A stretch of DNA of 64,000 bases from contig JAPEHQ010000015.1 of assembly GCA_027405735.1 (NCBI GenBank), positions 682,001 through 746,000 of the forward strand, given 5' to 3'. This document shows, in pieces, positions 11,838-22,898 of the stretch. The stretch's first letter is position 1, and each line of letters begins with the position of its first letter. The notes under the pieces were generated by a model. It was not told where the DNA came from. It did not search any database and saw only the letters and a list, made by a program, of their open reading frames with translations. This DNA comes from Mucor racemosus (taxonomy: Eukaryota; Mucoromycota; Mucoromycetes; Mucorales; Mucoraceae). Made by a program: the position numbers and the translations under genes.

Positions 11838-12744
11838 ATTCTATTATGCTGCCTGCTCCTAATTATCTTTTATATCTCATAAAAGATTCAGAAACAGGTG
11901 AAATTTATTGTTTTTTCCTTGAAAACTGGGTCTCACTTTTCATCCCTGCTCTATTTTTTTTTCTCACTAAATAATACCAAGAAAAAATTATATGAAAATG
12001 TACTTGAGATGTTCAGCTTTAATCCAAAATTAAGTATCCAAAAATATCCTATTTTTTGCAGTTGGTATAAATTTTTTAGTGCTAATGTTTCAGATTTTTA
12101 CAGGTATTTCACTGTCAAAATCAAAAACTTTGAGATTTAATATCTCGAAGAAAAGTTAAGCTATGCTAACACTTTTTAATAATAAAACTTACTTATTTTA
12201 AAGCACTCTATAACATATTTTGGTTTAAAAAAATTCTGAGCACTTTTATTTTTTTTCATTTTTTTGATACTTTTGTAGTAGATTTCAAAATATTCGTTAA
12301 ACTGAGCAGCATTCTTTTTTACAATTATTTTATGAAGCTTGTTGAGCTCTCTCGAGCCCAATTTAGTTTTTTTTAAAATATTGATTTTTCGTGAAGATAT
12401 CCTCAAAATGTGCGCAAAAAGGTACTTTTGTTTCTAGTCTCAATTTTTCCCTTATAAACCCTCATCCTAAATTCTGGATTTGAAAAAAAATTGGCAAAAA
12501 TCTCGTTTTCTCTATGAAAAATGCAGCTAAAAGGTTCAGCAATAGCTCGATCAATAGATAATTTTGTTGCAAATTATTTTAATTATTTATATTTGAAATA
12601 TGCTTATAAAAAATAATGTGTATTTACAAAAAACCTCCAAAATTTCAATTGCATTTTACGCAAAATTTAATGTGAAACATTTGTCTGAATTTTGTTTAAA
12701 TGGATACAGAATTCAAAACTACACAAAAACTATTTAATATGCTA
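11838..12744 (-). repeat. R2: inverted, truncated copy of repeat R
   Basis: This is the reverse complement of R1. The core (about 12050-12600) is nearly identical to R1 2550-3120, including the same 76-residue frame at 12176-12406, while the outer part (11838-12050) is clearly diverged. The R unit is broken at 12744, where solo LTR L2 begins; R sequence does not resume on the other side. Confidence 0.75.
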
Positions 12745-13358
12745 TGTTGTATATTTTTAGGATTGATAAATAATACTTAAAAAAGAATATAATTAAAAAA
12801 GAATGAGTAATGAATCAGCCCTTCAACTGTATAATAAAAACAAGATATCGTTTATTTAGATATAAAAGTATGGCCTTTATACTGATTTGACATTGAGACC
12901 CTGAGATGTAATTTAAGGCACTATTGAACCTGTTATGTCAGTACTCATCACAGGTCTCACATCCAAGGTCACAGTCTATAACTAGTGTTACAGTAAATCA
13001 ACGCAGATCATTGAATTACATCATATTCTTAGATAGTAAAACCCTAGTAATAGTTATAATTAATGTGTATAAATACATCCAAAGGATGTATTGTTAATAA
13101 AGGTAGAATATTCTGGCAAGATTATTTATATAATAGACTCTTTTGACATTTCAGAACCATTAGATCTGTTTGATAGTAATCTATCAATTGAGGCCCAAGC
13201 GTTCTTGGTAATTATTGGATTATACTTAGTACGCTAGGAGTTTCTTATATCCGATATCAAGACTTTGCACTTCAACACATGATGTCGTAATGAATAGATT
13301 GTAAGATGTATTGATACTGTAGAAGGTGATAATATATGATACTTGGTGGCATAAAACA
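12745..13358 (+). mobile_element. Solo LTR L2, copy a, interrupted by L1
   Basis: Begins TGTTGTATAT and ends GCATAAAACA, homologous end to end with L2 copy b (16739-17266). It contains TATATAAAAG-like AT boxes and is split by solo LTR L1 at 12931-13153. A clear target duplication is absent (TGCTA left, TAGTA right), and the R sequence on the left does not continue on the right, so the locus has been rearranged. Confidence 0.65.
12931..13153 (+). mobile_element. Solo LTR L1, copy a (223 bp), inserted in L2
   Basis: Starts TGTTATGTCA and ends TGACATTTCA (inverted ends, TG..CA), with the 5-bp duplication GAACC at 12926-12930 and 13154-13158. It contains a TATAAATA box and an AATAAA signal, as expected of an LTR promoter and poly(A) region. 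Removing it restores the continuity seen in L2 copy b. Confidence 0.8.
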
Positions 13359-13733
13359 TAGTATATAATTCATATTTTTACCAATAATGGTCACTCTTCC
13401 AAAAAAAGCCGAACAATCTCCGGAAGCGGCCATCTAATGATATTTCCAAGCTTTAAATCTCTAGGAAAAATTACCGGACAGCCCGGACGCGGTTGTTTAA
13501 ATATTCCAAACAGCTATAAGATGCAGCAGGTATCGAAATTTTATACAAAAATTAAGGTTCGATTGCATTGCTATTAATTATTCAAAGGCTTATTTTAAGT
13601 AAAGCATAATAAATACAGCCTACAACATTATTAGCCTAATAACGGATTTAACTTGAAAAGTATAAGATGATACAACTGGATTCAAAAAATTCCATAAAAT
13701 CACAAATTTAAAAAAGGATTTATATATAAAAGC
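13359..13733. other. Spacer between L2 and T2, nothing recognised
   Basis: A 375-bp stretch including an unusually GC-rich patch near 13405-13500 (ccggaagcggcc, cagcccggacgcgg). No frame or repeat match within the window. Confidence 0.4.
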
Positions 13734-15883
13734 ACTACGGTCGACCTGTGCTGCACAAGATGATCTTGTTGTGCCTAGGTGGGCTGTACACTATAGCCTG
13801 ATGAGTTGTTACGTCCACTGAATAATAGCTAAAAATATAACAAGATGGACATGATGGGCACAATAAAAGAAACTGCACACGAGTATAACAAAAAACCTAT
13901 ATGTGTAGAATTATAGATTCTGTCTATATGCATGACATTAATCCCATGTGTGCATAATAGTAGCATTACCCATACGCATATCATTATCCCTATTTGTGCA
14001 TAATAATATAATAATTAAATCTGACCATAAGCATAATGAGCTGATCCTATGGGCACAAATTGGTTTGTATATGAGCATCGTGCCATCCTCAAAATTCCAT
14101 TAAATTTTTTACCGGAATAATGGGGTTTTAAATTACATTTGCTTTTATTAATATACTGTAGATCATAGACAATAATGCAATTTAATAAGTTGTTGGTGTA
14201 GAACAATACATGCAAGAACCAATATATTTACAATTATCATCATTTGTAAAAATGTTTATAGCTATATGTTCACAGCAACAATGGTTTTTACTCGAGCATA
14301 AACTTAAAAAAAACTTACTGCTTAGATTTATATGCAAGAAAAATCTAAGGTTATATATGTTACTTTATCACACATATAATTTGAACAAGCAAATTAACAT
14401 TATTTAAACTTATTATTTTAGTTTACGAGTGTTAGCTGTAAAAAGATTTGTTTTCAAGTAGACAGTAGCTACGATCGAAACTATGGTTATAAGACAAAAC
14501 ATTAGATTATTCTTTTTTTTTGTTTCTATATCATTTGAAATTTTATCACTTTTCTGGAACATTTCGTGGGTTTGTAGCCAGTTCTAGCTTTTTATTAAGT
14601 AGATATAAATATTATCATTGCCTTTGATTTGATCTGGTAATCAAGAAAAATGTCCAACAATACAGTAGTAAATAATAATATTTGATTCTAATAAAATGCT
14701 GTTAAATGAAAATATCAGTCTCTAATATAACGACTGCTACCTATATTTAAAACACTAGTCCCTTGTATTAGAATGCATATTCAGATACAAGAAAAGAATA
14801 CCAGCTTGATAGTCTGATATGCCTTATCAAAAGGTGAATATACCCTTGGAATATGAAAACAAAAAGAGAGAAACAACAAACGTATAAAGGATTTTCAAGG
14901 CTTTACATTATTTATCGCAATTAAAGCCCCTGCTAAATTACACATTTCAGCCAATGTAAAAGCAGCATTACAGCGCATAAATCATAATAAACTAATAAAC
15001 GAAATAGGCAATAATATCTGTTATCATAGAAACATGCGTTTTTCTACCAGAAAAACCATCTGTCGTATCATACTTTACATTCATTAAAAAATTGCAAAAG
15101 CAAGCCCGTAGAGCAACGACATAATTGAGCATAGCAAGATTGAACGGCTAAGTCTCTTATACTGTGGTATATATCTAAGTTTTAAATAAAAAAGCGGTTT
15201 TTTTAAAAACTTTCCTTATATTTAACCACGTACGGTCTGAAAATTCAGACTTTGTAGCGGACATTTTTGGGGAACATTTTATCCTTACCATCACTCATGA
15301 TTTTGATCAAAAAACAGAAAAATCAAATTTTGATACCAAAATCAACATTTAAATATACTACATTGTGAGAGAAAATTGTAGCCATGACTAATACGCATTT
15401 TATAAAAGCTTAATATTAAATGTTAACTAATGAAACTTTGTAGTTTTGACCAAAAAACGGTTTTTTGTTTAAAGGATTTTCATATAGTATTTTGCAATAA
15501 AAATGTTTGCTATTTTTTATTGAGCAAATAGAGCACTAAATTTGGTACATGTGTATATTTTTTGTTTTTATAATTGGTAGTATAATTAACTCTAGATTTG
15601 CAAAATCAGAAAAAAAAAAATTAAAAAATGACAAAATTGATGATCTGGACAAGAATAATTTTTGAAATTAATATTCCGCTTATAAGCCTTGTAAGTCTTA
15701 AAAATAAGAGATTTTATAATACTTGAGAACTTTTTTAAGGATTTACGATGCTGTATCCACTTGATTCAAGCTTGTTACCGTAAATCTTTATACATGTTAA
15801 TATTGTGTGGTAGTTTATTTGATGATAATATAGTCTTACTTTATAATAAATGCGCTAGAGATAATTTATATTGAGTTTTAGTC

Positions 15884-15996
15884 GTACCCATCCAACATCA
15901 TAAACACAAACATGGCCATCATCACTGGGACCTCTTATTGCCACCTTTTTACCCTCTTTGTCCCAAACCAATTTATCCAATGCTTTTCTAGAACAA
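15884..15996 (-). pseudogene. WD40-blade fragment resembling the dynein intermediate chain C-terminus (in T2)
   Basis: The reverse strand reads ALDKLVWDKEGKKVAIRG, a two-codon disruption, then DDGHVCVYDVGW. The T3 copy is cleaner. The pattern hydrophobic-W-D-K-x-G-K-K-x-A-I-G-S-D-G-H-V-x-V-Y-D is that of the last WD40 blade of cytoplasmic dynein intermediate chain. A preceding exon-like stretch (about 16085-16150) and an intron-like T-rich AG acceptor next to the fragment suggest that genomic, unspliced DNA was captured. Dead as a gene. Confidence 0.5.
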
Positions 15997-16603
15997 ACTT
16001 ACTTTTGACCTATAAAAATTGATTTATTAGTAAAATCAATTATTAATAACAAGCTAATAAGTAATAATTATGGTGTATCTTTGATAGTTGGTAGTGATGT
16101 ACAAGTCAATATCATGTTTTCCTCTTCTTAGCTGTTGGCCATTAAATAGAAATAAATGCTTTTTAGAAACTAAATAGACTAACATGAGTTTATTCATTCA
16201 TTCAAATCAAGTCAACACTATACATACTTTTATAATCACCAGTTTTTCTCCAGGCAGATATCGACTTTAGACCAAAAAAGCACTGATTATAACGTAAATA
16301 ATGGAACAAAATGATTAAGTCCTGGACGCTTTTTTTGTTCGAGAAAGATATTATCACGTGCCCTAATAATATTAACAGTTAATAATTCATTTCCAAATAA
16401 ACAATAGGAAAAACAAGTAATTGTACCTGCTACTTGTTTTCAGTTTATAAAAAATATTCGTGTTTTTGTTGTAGTTTTAAACGTAAATAAAAGAGCTGAG
16501 GAAAGAGTAGGGAAGAAAAAAGATTTTGTGTGTTACAAACAGGAATTTACAAAGGCATGAATACTTTCAGTGTTACCAAACAGGCTGTTGTCGTTGTTCC
16601 CAT

Positions 16604-17381
16604 TGAAATGTCAAAACGGTTTTAAAAAATAATCTTGCCAAAATATTACACTTTTTATTAACAATACATCCAGAGGATGAATTTATATACTTTTCATTAT
16701 AACTATTACACAGAATTACTATCTAAGAACATTACACCTGTCGTATAATTTCAGGATTGATAAACAGTACTTAAAAAAGAATACAATTATAAAAGAATGA
16801 GTAATTAATCAGTTCTTCAACTGTATAATAAAACAAGATATCGTTTATTTAGATGTAAATGTATGGCCTTTTATATTGATTTGACATTGAGATCCTGCGA
16901 TGTAATTTAAGGCACTATTGAACCATTGGATCTGTTTGATAGTAATCTATGAATTGAAATGGATCAATTATAATTTAACCGTTCTTGCAGAGCTTGTGAG
17001 TTGCCTTGTTTCAATGCTGCGCTAAATATGCTTGGATGTTGATTTGATAGCTACTTGATTGGTTAACTGCTGGGATGAAATAATGTGGTGTCATAATTGA
17101 GGTCCAAGCATTCTTGGTAATTACTGGATTAAACTTGGTACGCTAGGAGTTTCTTATATCCGATATCAAGACTTGCACTTCACTACATGTCGTAATCAAT
17201 AGATTGTAAGATGTATTAATACTGTAGAAGGTGATAACGTATGATACTAGTAGGTGGAATACGACAACACCAATTTACCAAGACGCATGTGAATCAACGT
17301 GAACACCTGTTGATTTACTGTAATACCGAATATTGATTGCGAACTTGAATGTGCGACCTAGGACATGATATTGACATAATA
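16604..17381 (-). mobile_element. Solo LTR L1, copy b (reverse), inserted in T2 and split by L2
   Basis: In reverse orientation it matches L1 copy a. Its ends on the plus strand are TGAAATGTCA and TGACATAATA (the last CA has become TA), and the 5-bp duplication CCCAT lies at 16599-16603 and 17382-17386. T1 and T3 have the uninterrupted site (CCCATTTGGTCC). After subtracting nested L2 and its duplication, 245 bp of L1 remain, close to the 223 bp of copy a. Confidence 0.78.
16739..17266 (+). mobile_element. Solo LTR L2, copy b (528 bp), inserted in L1
   Basis: Starts TGTCGTAT and ends ATACGACA, an exact 8-bp inversion with TG..CA ends, and is flanked by the 5-bp duplication ACACC at 16734-16738 and 17267-17271. 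This is the most complete copy of L2. It includes about 150 bp (16955-17100) that copy a lacks. Confidence 0.8.
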
Positions 17382-17683
17382 CCCATTTGGTCCCCGAAAG
17401 AAGAGCATGGGCAGAACTCTTTCAAATCCCAAATTTCAAATTGATATATCTCGTTAATAAGGCAATTCTGGTGAATCAGAGTAACTCACATCTGCTTTAA
17501 ACCATTCAAATTATCTTCGTTATTGATTATATTATGATTGATATTATTATACTTTAGTAAATTGGCTAAAATTTTTTGATCTCATTGCTCTGCTCATCTG
17601 GGCTGCCTGATCGGCACAAATTTCTTTATTCTGCTCATCTGTGCAGATCATTATGCTCATGGGAAGCATAGTTCGGCCGTAGT

Positions 17684-19585
17684 GACTCTATAGTTGTTAG
17701 ATTTTTGACATATCATGATTTTTGAGAAATTAATTTTCTTTGAAGAACTTTCTTGCTTTATCTGAATATCAGAATTAGGAATTATCGAATTAACAATTTA
17801 GAACATCTGTCAAACCATGACGATGTTCAACATTCAAATCAAGCAAGGCTACATTCCACGTGCCTATCATGATGCTACTATTGAATCATAGAAGCACGGT
17901 TCCAATCTTATCACACAATCCCAATAACTATACAAACCCATATTTAATTTATTCTAATAAACGATACTTTTTACGTTGATTTTAATTTACAAATTCTCGA
18001 TAAACCATTTCGTATAAATAATAAATAATGATACTTTACCAAACATAGTGTAGATTTAAGAAATCTATTTGGCCCTTGCTTTACTTTCAAAATATTGCCG
18101 TTAATAAACCTAGAAGAGTTATGGTTGTGTTTCTTATACTGCTTTCTATAAGTTTTTGCCCCAGAAGAGACATATTTTCTTGTTGTGCGTTTTCTACAGT
18201 TGTAAAAAGTAGGTTTTAGATGATGGTTTTCAGATGCGGTTCATATTTTATCGCCCAATATTGAGTCGATCCTCGTAAAATTTTAAAACCAACAACGTAT
18301 CTTCCCTTATAATAGTGATTGATATCTGTCCTAAAATAAAAGGATTAACATCATAATAGTAAAAACGAGCTGACCTAGCATTGATTTAAAGTTGACTTCA
18401 AATTGCTAAAATGGCTTTATAAAATCCAAAACCTTATTAACCAAGACATTTGTTTTTTATATCTAAAAGATAGATCCAGGTGTAGTAAGCTACTCCGCAT
18501 TTCTTTTTTCGGCGAAAAGTATTGATTTTTCATCGAGAATAGCAAAATAGTAACTCACATTATAACTTACAGCCTATGATAACTGAGTTCCAAAATCGAT
18601 TTGATGACAAATCGACCAGAAAATGATTCAAAAACCATGATTGTTTAAGTGCTGACGAACTGCAAAGTAAGTTGAACTAGCATATTAAATAGTTTTTATG
18701 CAGTTTTGAATTCTCCATCCATTTAAACAAAATTTAGACAAATGCTTTACATTAAATTTTGCGTAAAATGCAATTGAAAGTTTGGAGGTTTTTTGTAGAT
18801 GCACATTACTTTTTATAAGCATATTTCAAATATAAATAATTAAAATAATTTGCAACAAAATTATCTATTGATCGAGCTATTGCTGAACCTTTTAGCTGCA
18901 TTTTTCATAGAGAAAACGAGATTTTTGCCAATTTTTTTTCAAATCCAGAATTTAGGATGAGGGTTTATAAGGGAAAAATTGAGGCTAGAAACAAAGGTAC
19001 CTTTTTGCGCACATTTTGAGGATATCTTCACGAAAAATCAATATTTTAAAAAAAACTAAATTGGGCTCAAGAGAGCTCAACAAGCTTCATAAAATAATTG
19101 TAAAAAAGAATGCTGCTCAGTTTAACGAACATTTTGAAATCTACTACAAAAATATCAAAAAAATGAAAAAAATAAAAATGCTCAGAATTTTTTTAAACCA
19201 AAATATGTTATAGAGTGCTTCAAAATAAGTAAGTTTTATTATTAAGAAGTGTTAGCATAGCTTAAGTTTTCTTCGAGATATTAAACCTCAAAGTTTTTGA
19301 TTTTGACAGTGAAATACCTGTTAAAATCTGAAATGTTAGCACTAAAAAATTTATACCAACTGCAAAAAATAGGATATTTTTGGATACTTGTTTTTGGATT
19401 AAAGTTGAACATCTCAGGTACATTTGTATATAATTTTTTCTTGGTATTATTTGGTGAGAAAAAAAATAGAGCAAGGATGAAAAGTGAGACCCAATTTTCA
19501 AGGAAAAAGCAATAAATTTCACCTGTTTTTGAGTCTTTTATGAAATATAACATGTTTCCAGGAATAGATAGTATAATACGACCAG
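17684..19585 (+). repeat. R3: copy of repeat R next to T2
   Basis: Aligned with R1 from the T junction onward, without the L4 insertion. A 65-residue frame at 19016-19213 is a frameshifted version of the R1 76-residue frame. T2 plus R3 and T1 plus R1 together form a segmental duplication of more than 3 kb. Confidence 0.72.
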
Positions 19586-20473
19586 GCTTTATTTATTTTA
19601 CATTATCTAATTTATGTCTTAACCGCTGTTTAGTGATGGACGAATTATAAAAAATGTGACATACTGCTGTTCTGAAGACCAGCAACAAACTTTGACTTGC
19701 TGGTCGCTCAAAAATCACTATATAGCTTGCAAAGTATGTAAAATTGGTAAACTCTTAGTAGGTGTATAGAATATACTGCCACACTCATACACATACAAAG
19801 AGTGTAACTTTGTATGCGGCTAGTTAAATTAATTAAACATAGCACTCAAAACTTTATGCTAATTTTTTTTGCTACTGCTTATTGAAGATTGTATTTTGTA
19901 ATCTTATGGTCCTTATAGTAAAATGCAAAAAATACATGATGTATATGCTTCTAAGAGGTCCCTTATTCTCCTTGGTGCTACATTTTATGCCAATTTATCA
20001 TTTTCAACTATCGCTAAAGCAAATCTGACTTTTCTATACATTCCGAAATTGAAAATCTAAATAGCTTAGTTTTTAAATGTTGGCAATTGGCGAAATATAA
20101 GAAATTAGCTATTATATCTATAAATGCAAATTATACCATATGATTGTACCTGAAGCACAAGCATGGAGTAGATCATTTATTGCCTTTTGTAACATCCATT
20201 TACTGTGACGCAATGAGACCCTCCCCGCAAAAACACAAAAAAAGAGATATTGCAGATATTTTTTATTTTAATTACCCCCCTTCTCTTTTCCTTTCTTATC
20301 TTTTTTTATTTATTAAAACCAACTGTTACATAGATACCGATTACTTTTGCTTGTAGTCTGTTCCCGATTATATACACGTTATTATATTTATAAAATCATT
20401 ATTTTCGAAAAGAAACTATTTTCTTCACCATCATTTCTAGATACAGAATACATATATTTCATAAAAATAAACA
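19586..20473. other. Promoter-side spacer of MDM34
   Basis: AT-rich spacer of about 0.9 kb. The last 200 bases carry pyrimidine tracts (cccccc followed by ttctcttttcctttcttatc near 20275-20300), typical of fungal promoters. The short open frame at 20144-20356 has no recognisable content. Confidence 0.45.
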
Positions 20474-22187
20474 ATGGCCTTTCGGTTTAATTGGCCTGAA
20501 TTCGATAGTGAATTCTATGGTGAAGCACGTTCTCAACTTGAAGCAGCGTTAAACAAAGGAAATAAACCTAAAAATATCGTAGATCATATTTCAGTAACAG
20601 AATTAAATATGGGAACCACAGTAATGTTACAAAAATCATTAAGATTTGTAATAGTTATTAAACCCCAATTTTGTATAATAGGCACCCGACCTTGAAATAT
20701 TGGAGATTGGAGAACTTTCCACAGATAAATTTCGTGGTATATTTAAATTATCTTATTGTGGTGATGCTTATATTGTTATTCAAACAAAAGTTCAAGTTAG
20801 TAAATATAAACATATGATAGCATGCATTATCTGATGCTTTTTTTTATTACAGGCTAATCCAATGCATGCAAAAGAATCCGATTTACCCCGGCACACCAGA
20901 CCAAGTGTGTTAGCTGCAGATCAACCTTTGGTTGTGCCCATGCTGCTACGTATCAGTGATTTGAAATTAAGAGGTATTGTAGTTTTGGTTGTATCAAAAA
21001 CAAAAGGGATTACACTCGTCTTTAAGAATGATCCCCTCGAAAGCATTTTGGTCAGTTCAACATTTGATAGTGTTACTAGTGTTCGAAGTTTTTTGCAACG
21101 GGAAATCGAAAATCAATTGCGCAACTTATTTCAAGAAGACTTGCCAGTAATGATCCATAATTTAAGTTTACGGCATATACAAAGTGAACAAGAAAAAGCA
21201 TCTAAACAACAGCATGAAGAGTGGGTCAAAGCGCAACAATTACGATTAATGGAACAAAGACGACGTCGGAAAAACAACAACGCATCTAATCGCTCTGTGT
21301 TTTCTGATCCTGGTGTACAACGCAACCCATCCCCATCATCAATCATCTCTTCAGTGTCACCAAATACCACAAACAAAAGACCAACCCTGAATAATTTTGA
21401 TGCATTCTCAATGCCAGATTTATCACATCAACCGCCTTCTACTATTTATTCTCAACTCAACTCACCACGATTCAGTCGTTCAGATTCCTTTCCCTATTTG
21501 AACGATCCTAATAACCAACTATCCCCATTATTGATACCACAACAACAACAACCTACACCCACAACTTTTAGTAGTTTTAGTGATCTTTACCTTATGAATC
21601 AATCGAATGGTATTGATTTTGATCAGCACTTTATTCCTTTGCAGCAACCAGTTACAGCAGCTAACTTATCGGCGTTAAATGAGTTATATAGTAGTCGGTT
21701 TGCTGCATTAAAGACACCACCATACTCAGAATCAGAACAACAACAAAAGATGGAAATCAACACAAATAAAGATGATATATATATCGAAGAAGACTTTGAT
21801 GATGAAGGCGAAGATGATTCATCTTATCCATATAAAGAGGATGCCTCCTCTGTTAATTCAATAATAGCAGCAGAGATGTATGCGGATGATGTTGATGCAC
21901 CATGGTACGTTACTGAAGGACCTGAATTACCCTCTATTCGTACAGATAACGAAAAAACATTAACCATGATGGCTATGGATGAAGATATCATACTTAATCC
22001 AAAAGAAAATTCAGTGGCGGCCAAGCTGGCTCAGCTTGCTACTGTAAATCATACTATTTCACCATTTGCACATACAATTGAACATTTTACATTTCGTTCA
22101 TTACCGCATACCGTCAAGATTGAATCAAAAACCAAACATAAAAAGAAACCAAAAAGACGTATTATTAGATGGAATACAACATCTTGA
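20474..22187 (+). CDS. MDM34: Mitochondrial distribution and morphology protein 34 (ERMES subunit)
   Basis: Three exons: 20474-20620, 20682-20795 and 20853-22187, giving 531 residues. Mdm34 sits on the mitochondrial outer membrane and joins Mmm1, Mdm10 and Mdm12 in the ER-mitochondria encounter structure that moves phospholipids. Seen: the family's N-terminus [20 protein letters not shown], then [40 protein letters not shown] and [15 protein letters not shown], which is the SMP lipid-binding domain (about residues 1-195), ending in [18 protein letters not shown]. The C-terminal half is low-complexity (Q, N and S runs, an acidic stretch [13 protein letters not shown]) and ends in a basic tail KHKKKPKRR, as is common in fungal homologues. 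Both introns are phase 0 and fall within the SMP domain. Slightly longer than yeast Mdm34 because of the low-complexity region. Confidence 0.95.
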
Positions 22188-22898
22188 TTTCTTTTCCTTT
22201 TATATATATATCCTCTCATTTCATTTCTGTATTTACTTTGAATAAACCATTCCTTTATCTTTATTAATCAATATGTGTATGCTTTTAGTTGATCATTGCA
22301 TAGCAGATTTCTGCACAATTACATTTTGAGGAAGTGTAGTAATTTATGACTGAGCTCAAATTTACAACATAATAAGCGATTCATTATCACTTGAATGTTC
22401 CAATATCTCATGTATATTTTACAGAAAAAAAAAATAATAGCATTAATAATATATCATAGTTTATTTCCATTGCTTTTGATTTCTTGTAAAAGCATTGAAT
22501 TTCCCTAAATAAATCTTCAAAAACATAAAAAAGGTATATTTAACCTGTGTTTGAATATCGAAATTGCTGCATTTATAGAAAAAACACAAAATTACCAAAT
22601 ATGATGCTTCAATGGACGAATTGAATAGCATATCATTACGAACCATATATCAAAGTTTATAACAACATTTTTTTTTATTTGAAATAAAAGTAAAAAACAT
22701 TATATAAGCAAAAATGGATAAAAAGCACGTATACAATTGAATCAAAAAATGCAAAAAAGGAAAGGAAAGGCAGGTTATTTTCTTTTTTGAGAAGCAGGCG
22801 AAGGTGTAATGTTTAGATAAATAATGTACTGAAGATTGAAGATTGAAGATTGTGAGTGTTTGGGTTATATAAATAAAGAGTGAAAAAAAAAAGCAATT
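22188..22898. other. Convergent 3' spacer between MDM34 and the tyrosine phosphatase
   Basis: The 711-bp spacer contains AATAAA at 22241-22246 (likely MDM34 poly(A) signal) and several A runs. A triple tandem of attgaag/attgaagattgt lies near 22831-22853. No gene. Confidence 0.5.
22241..22246 (+). terminator. Poly(A) signal AATAAA of MDM34
   Basis: AATAAA 54 bp after the stop codon, after a TA-rich efficiency-like element (tatatatata at 22201-22210). Confidence 0.45.

Larger units (their letters stand above)
13734..17683. mobile_element. T2: complete non-autonomous TIR DNA transposon with a captured gene fragment
   Basis: Left end ACTACGGTCGACCTGTGCTG, right end complementary to ACTACGGCCGAACTATGCTT: imperfect terminal inverted repeats. 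Both subterminal regions (13760-14090 and 17580-17670) are studded with short motifs of the TGTGCATAAT, ATGGGCACAA and CATAAGCAT type in either orientation. No transposase frame. The body aligns with T3 throughout, apart from a 778-bp LTR insertion (16604-17381). A WD40-like exon lies on the minus strand near 15884-15996. No convincing target duplication could be read, so the superfamily is unassigned (hAT or Mutator-like are possible). Confidence 0.75.

Noticed and set aside
11898..12140. Open frames on both strands of R copies (also near 3020-3331 and 19262-19553)
   Set aside because: They lie in repeat R, overlap each other on opposite strands and shift frame between copies; they recur because the DNA is repeated.
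14015..14407. Two 65-residue frames inside T2
   Set aside because: They lie on opposite strands in the subterminal region of a non-coding transposon, with frameshifts in T3.
15225..15252. Small hairpin GTCTGAAAATTCAGAC in T2
   Set aside because: A 7-bp perfect inversion is seen, but only part is kept in T3 and no T run or gene context supports an RNA or terminator.
13734..17683. Idea that T elements are autonomous
   Set aside because: No frame long enough for a transposase on either strand in T2 or T3, and no DDE-type motif recognised.
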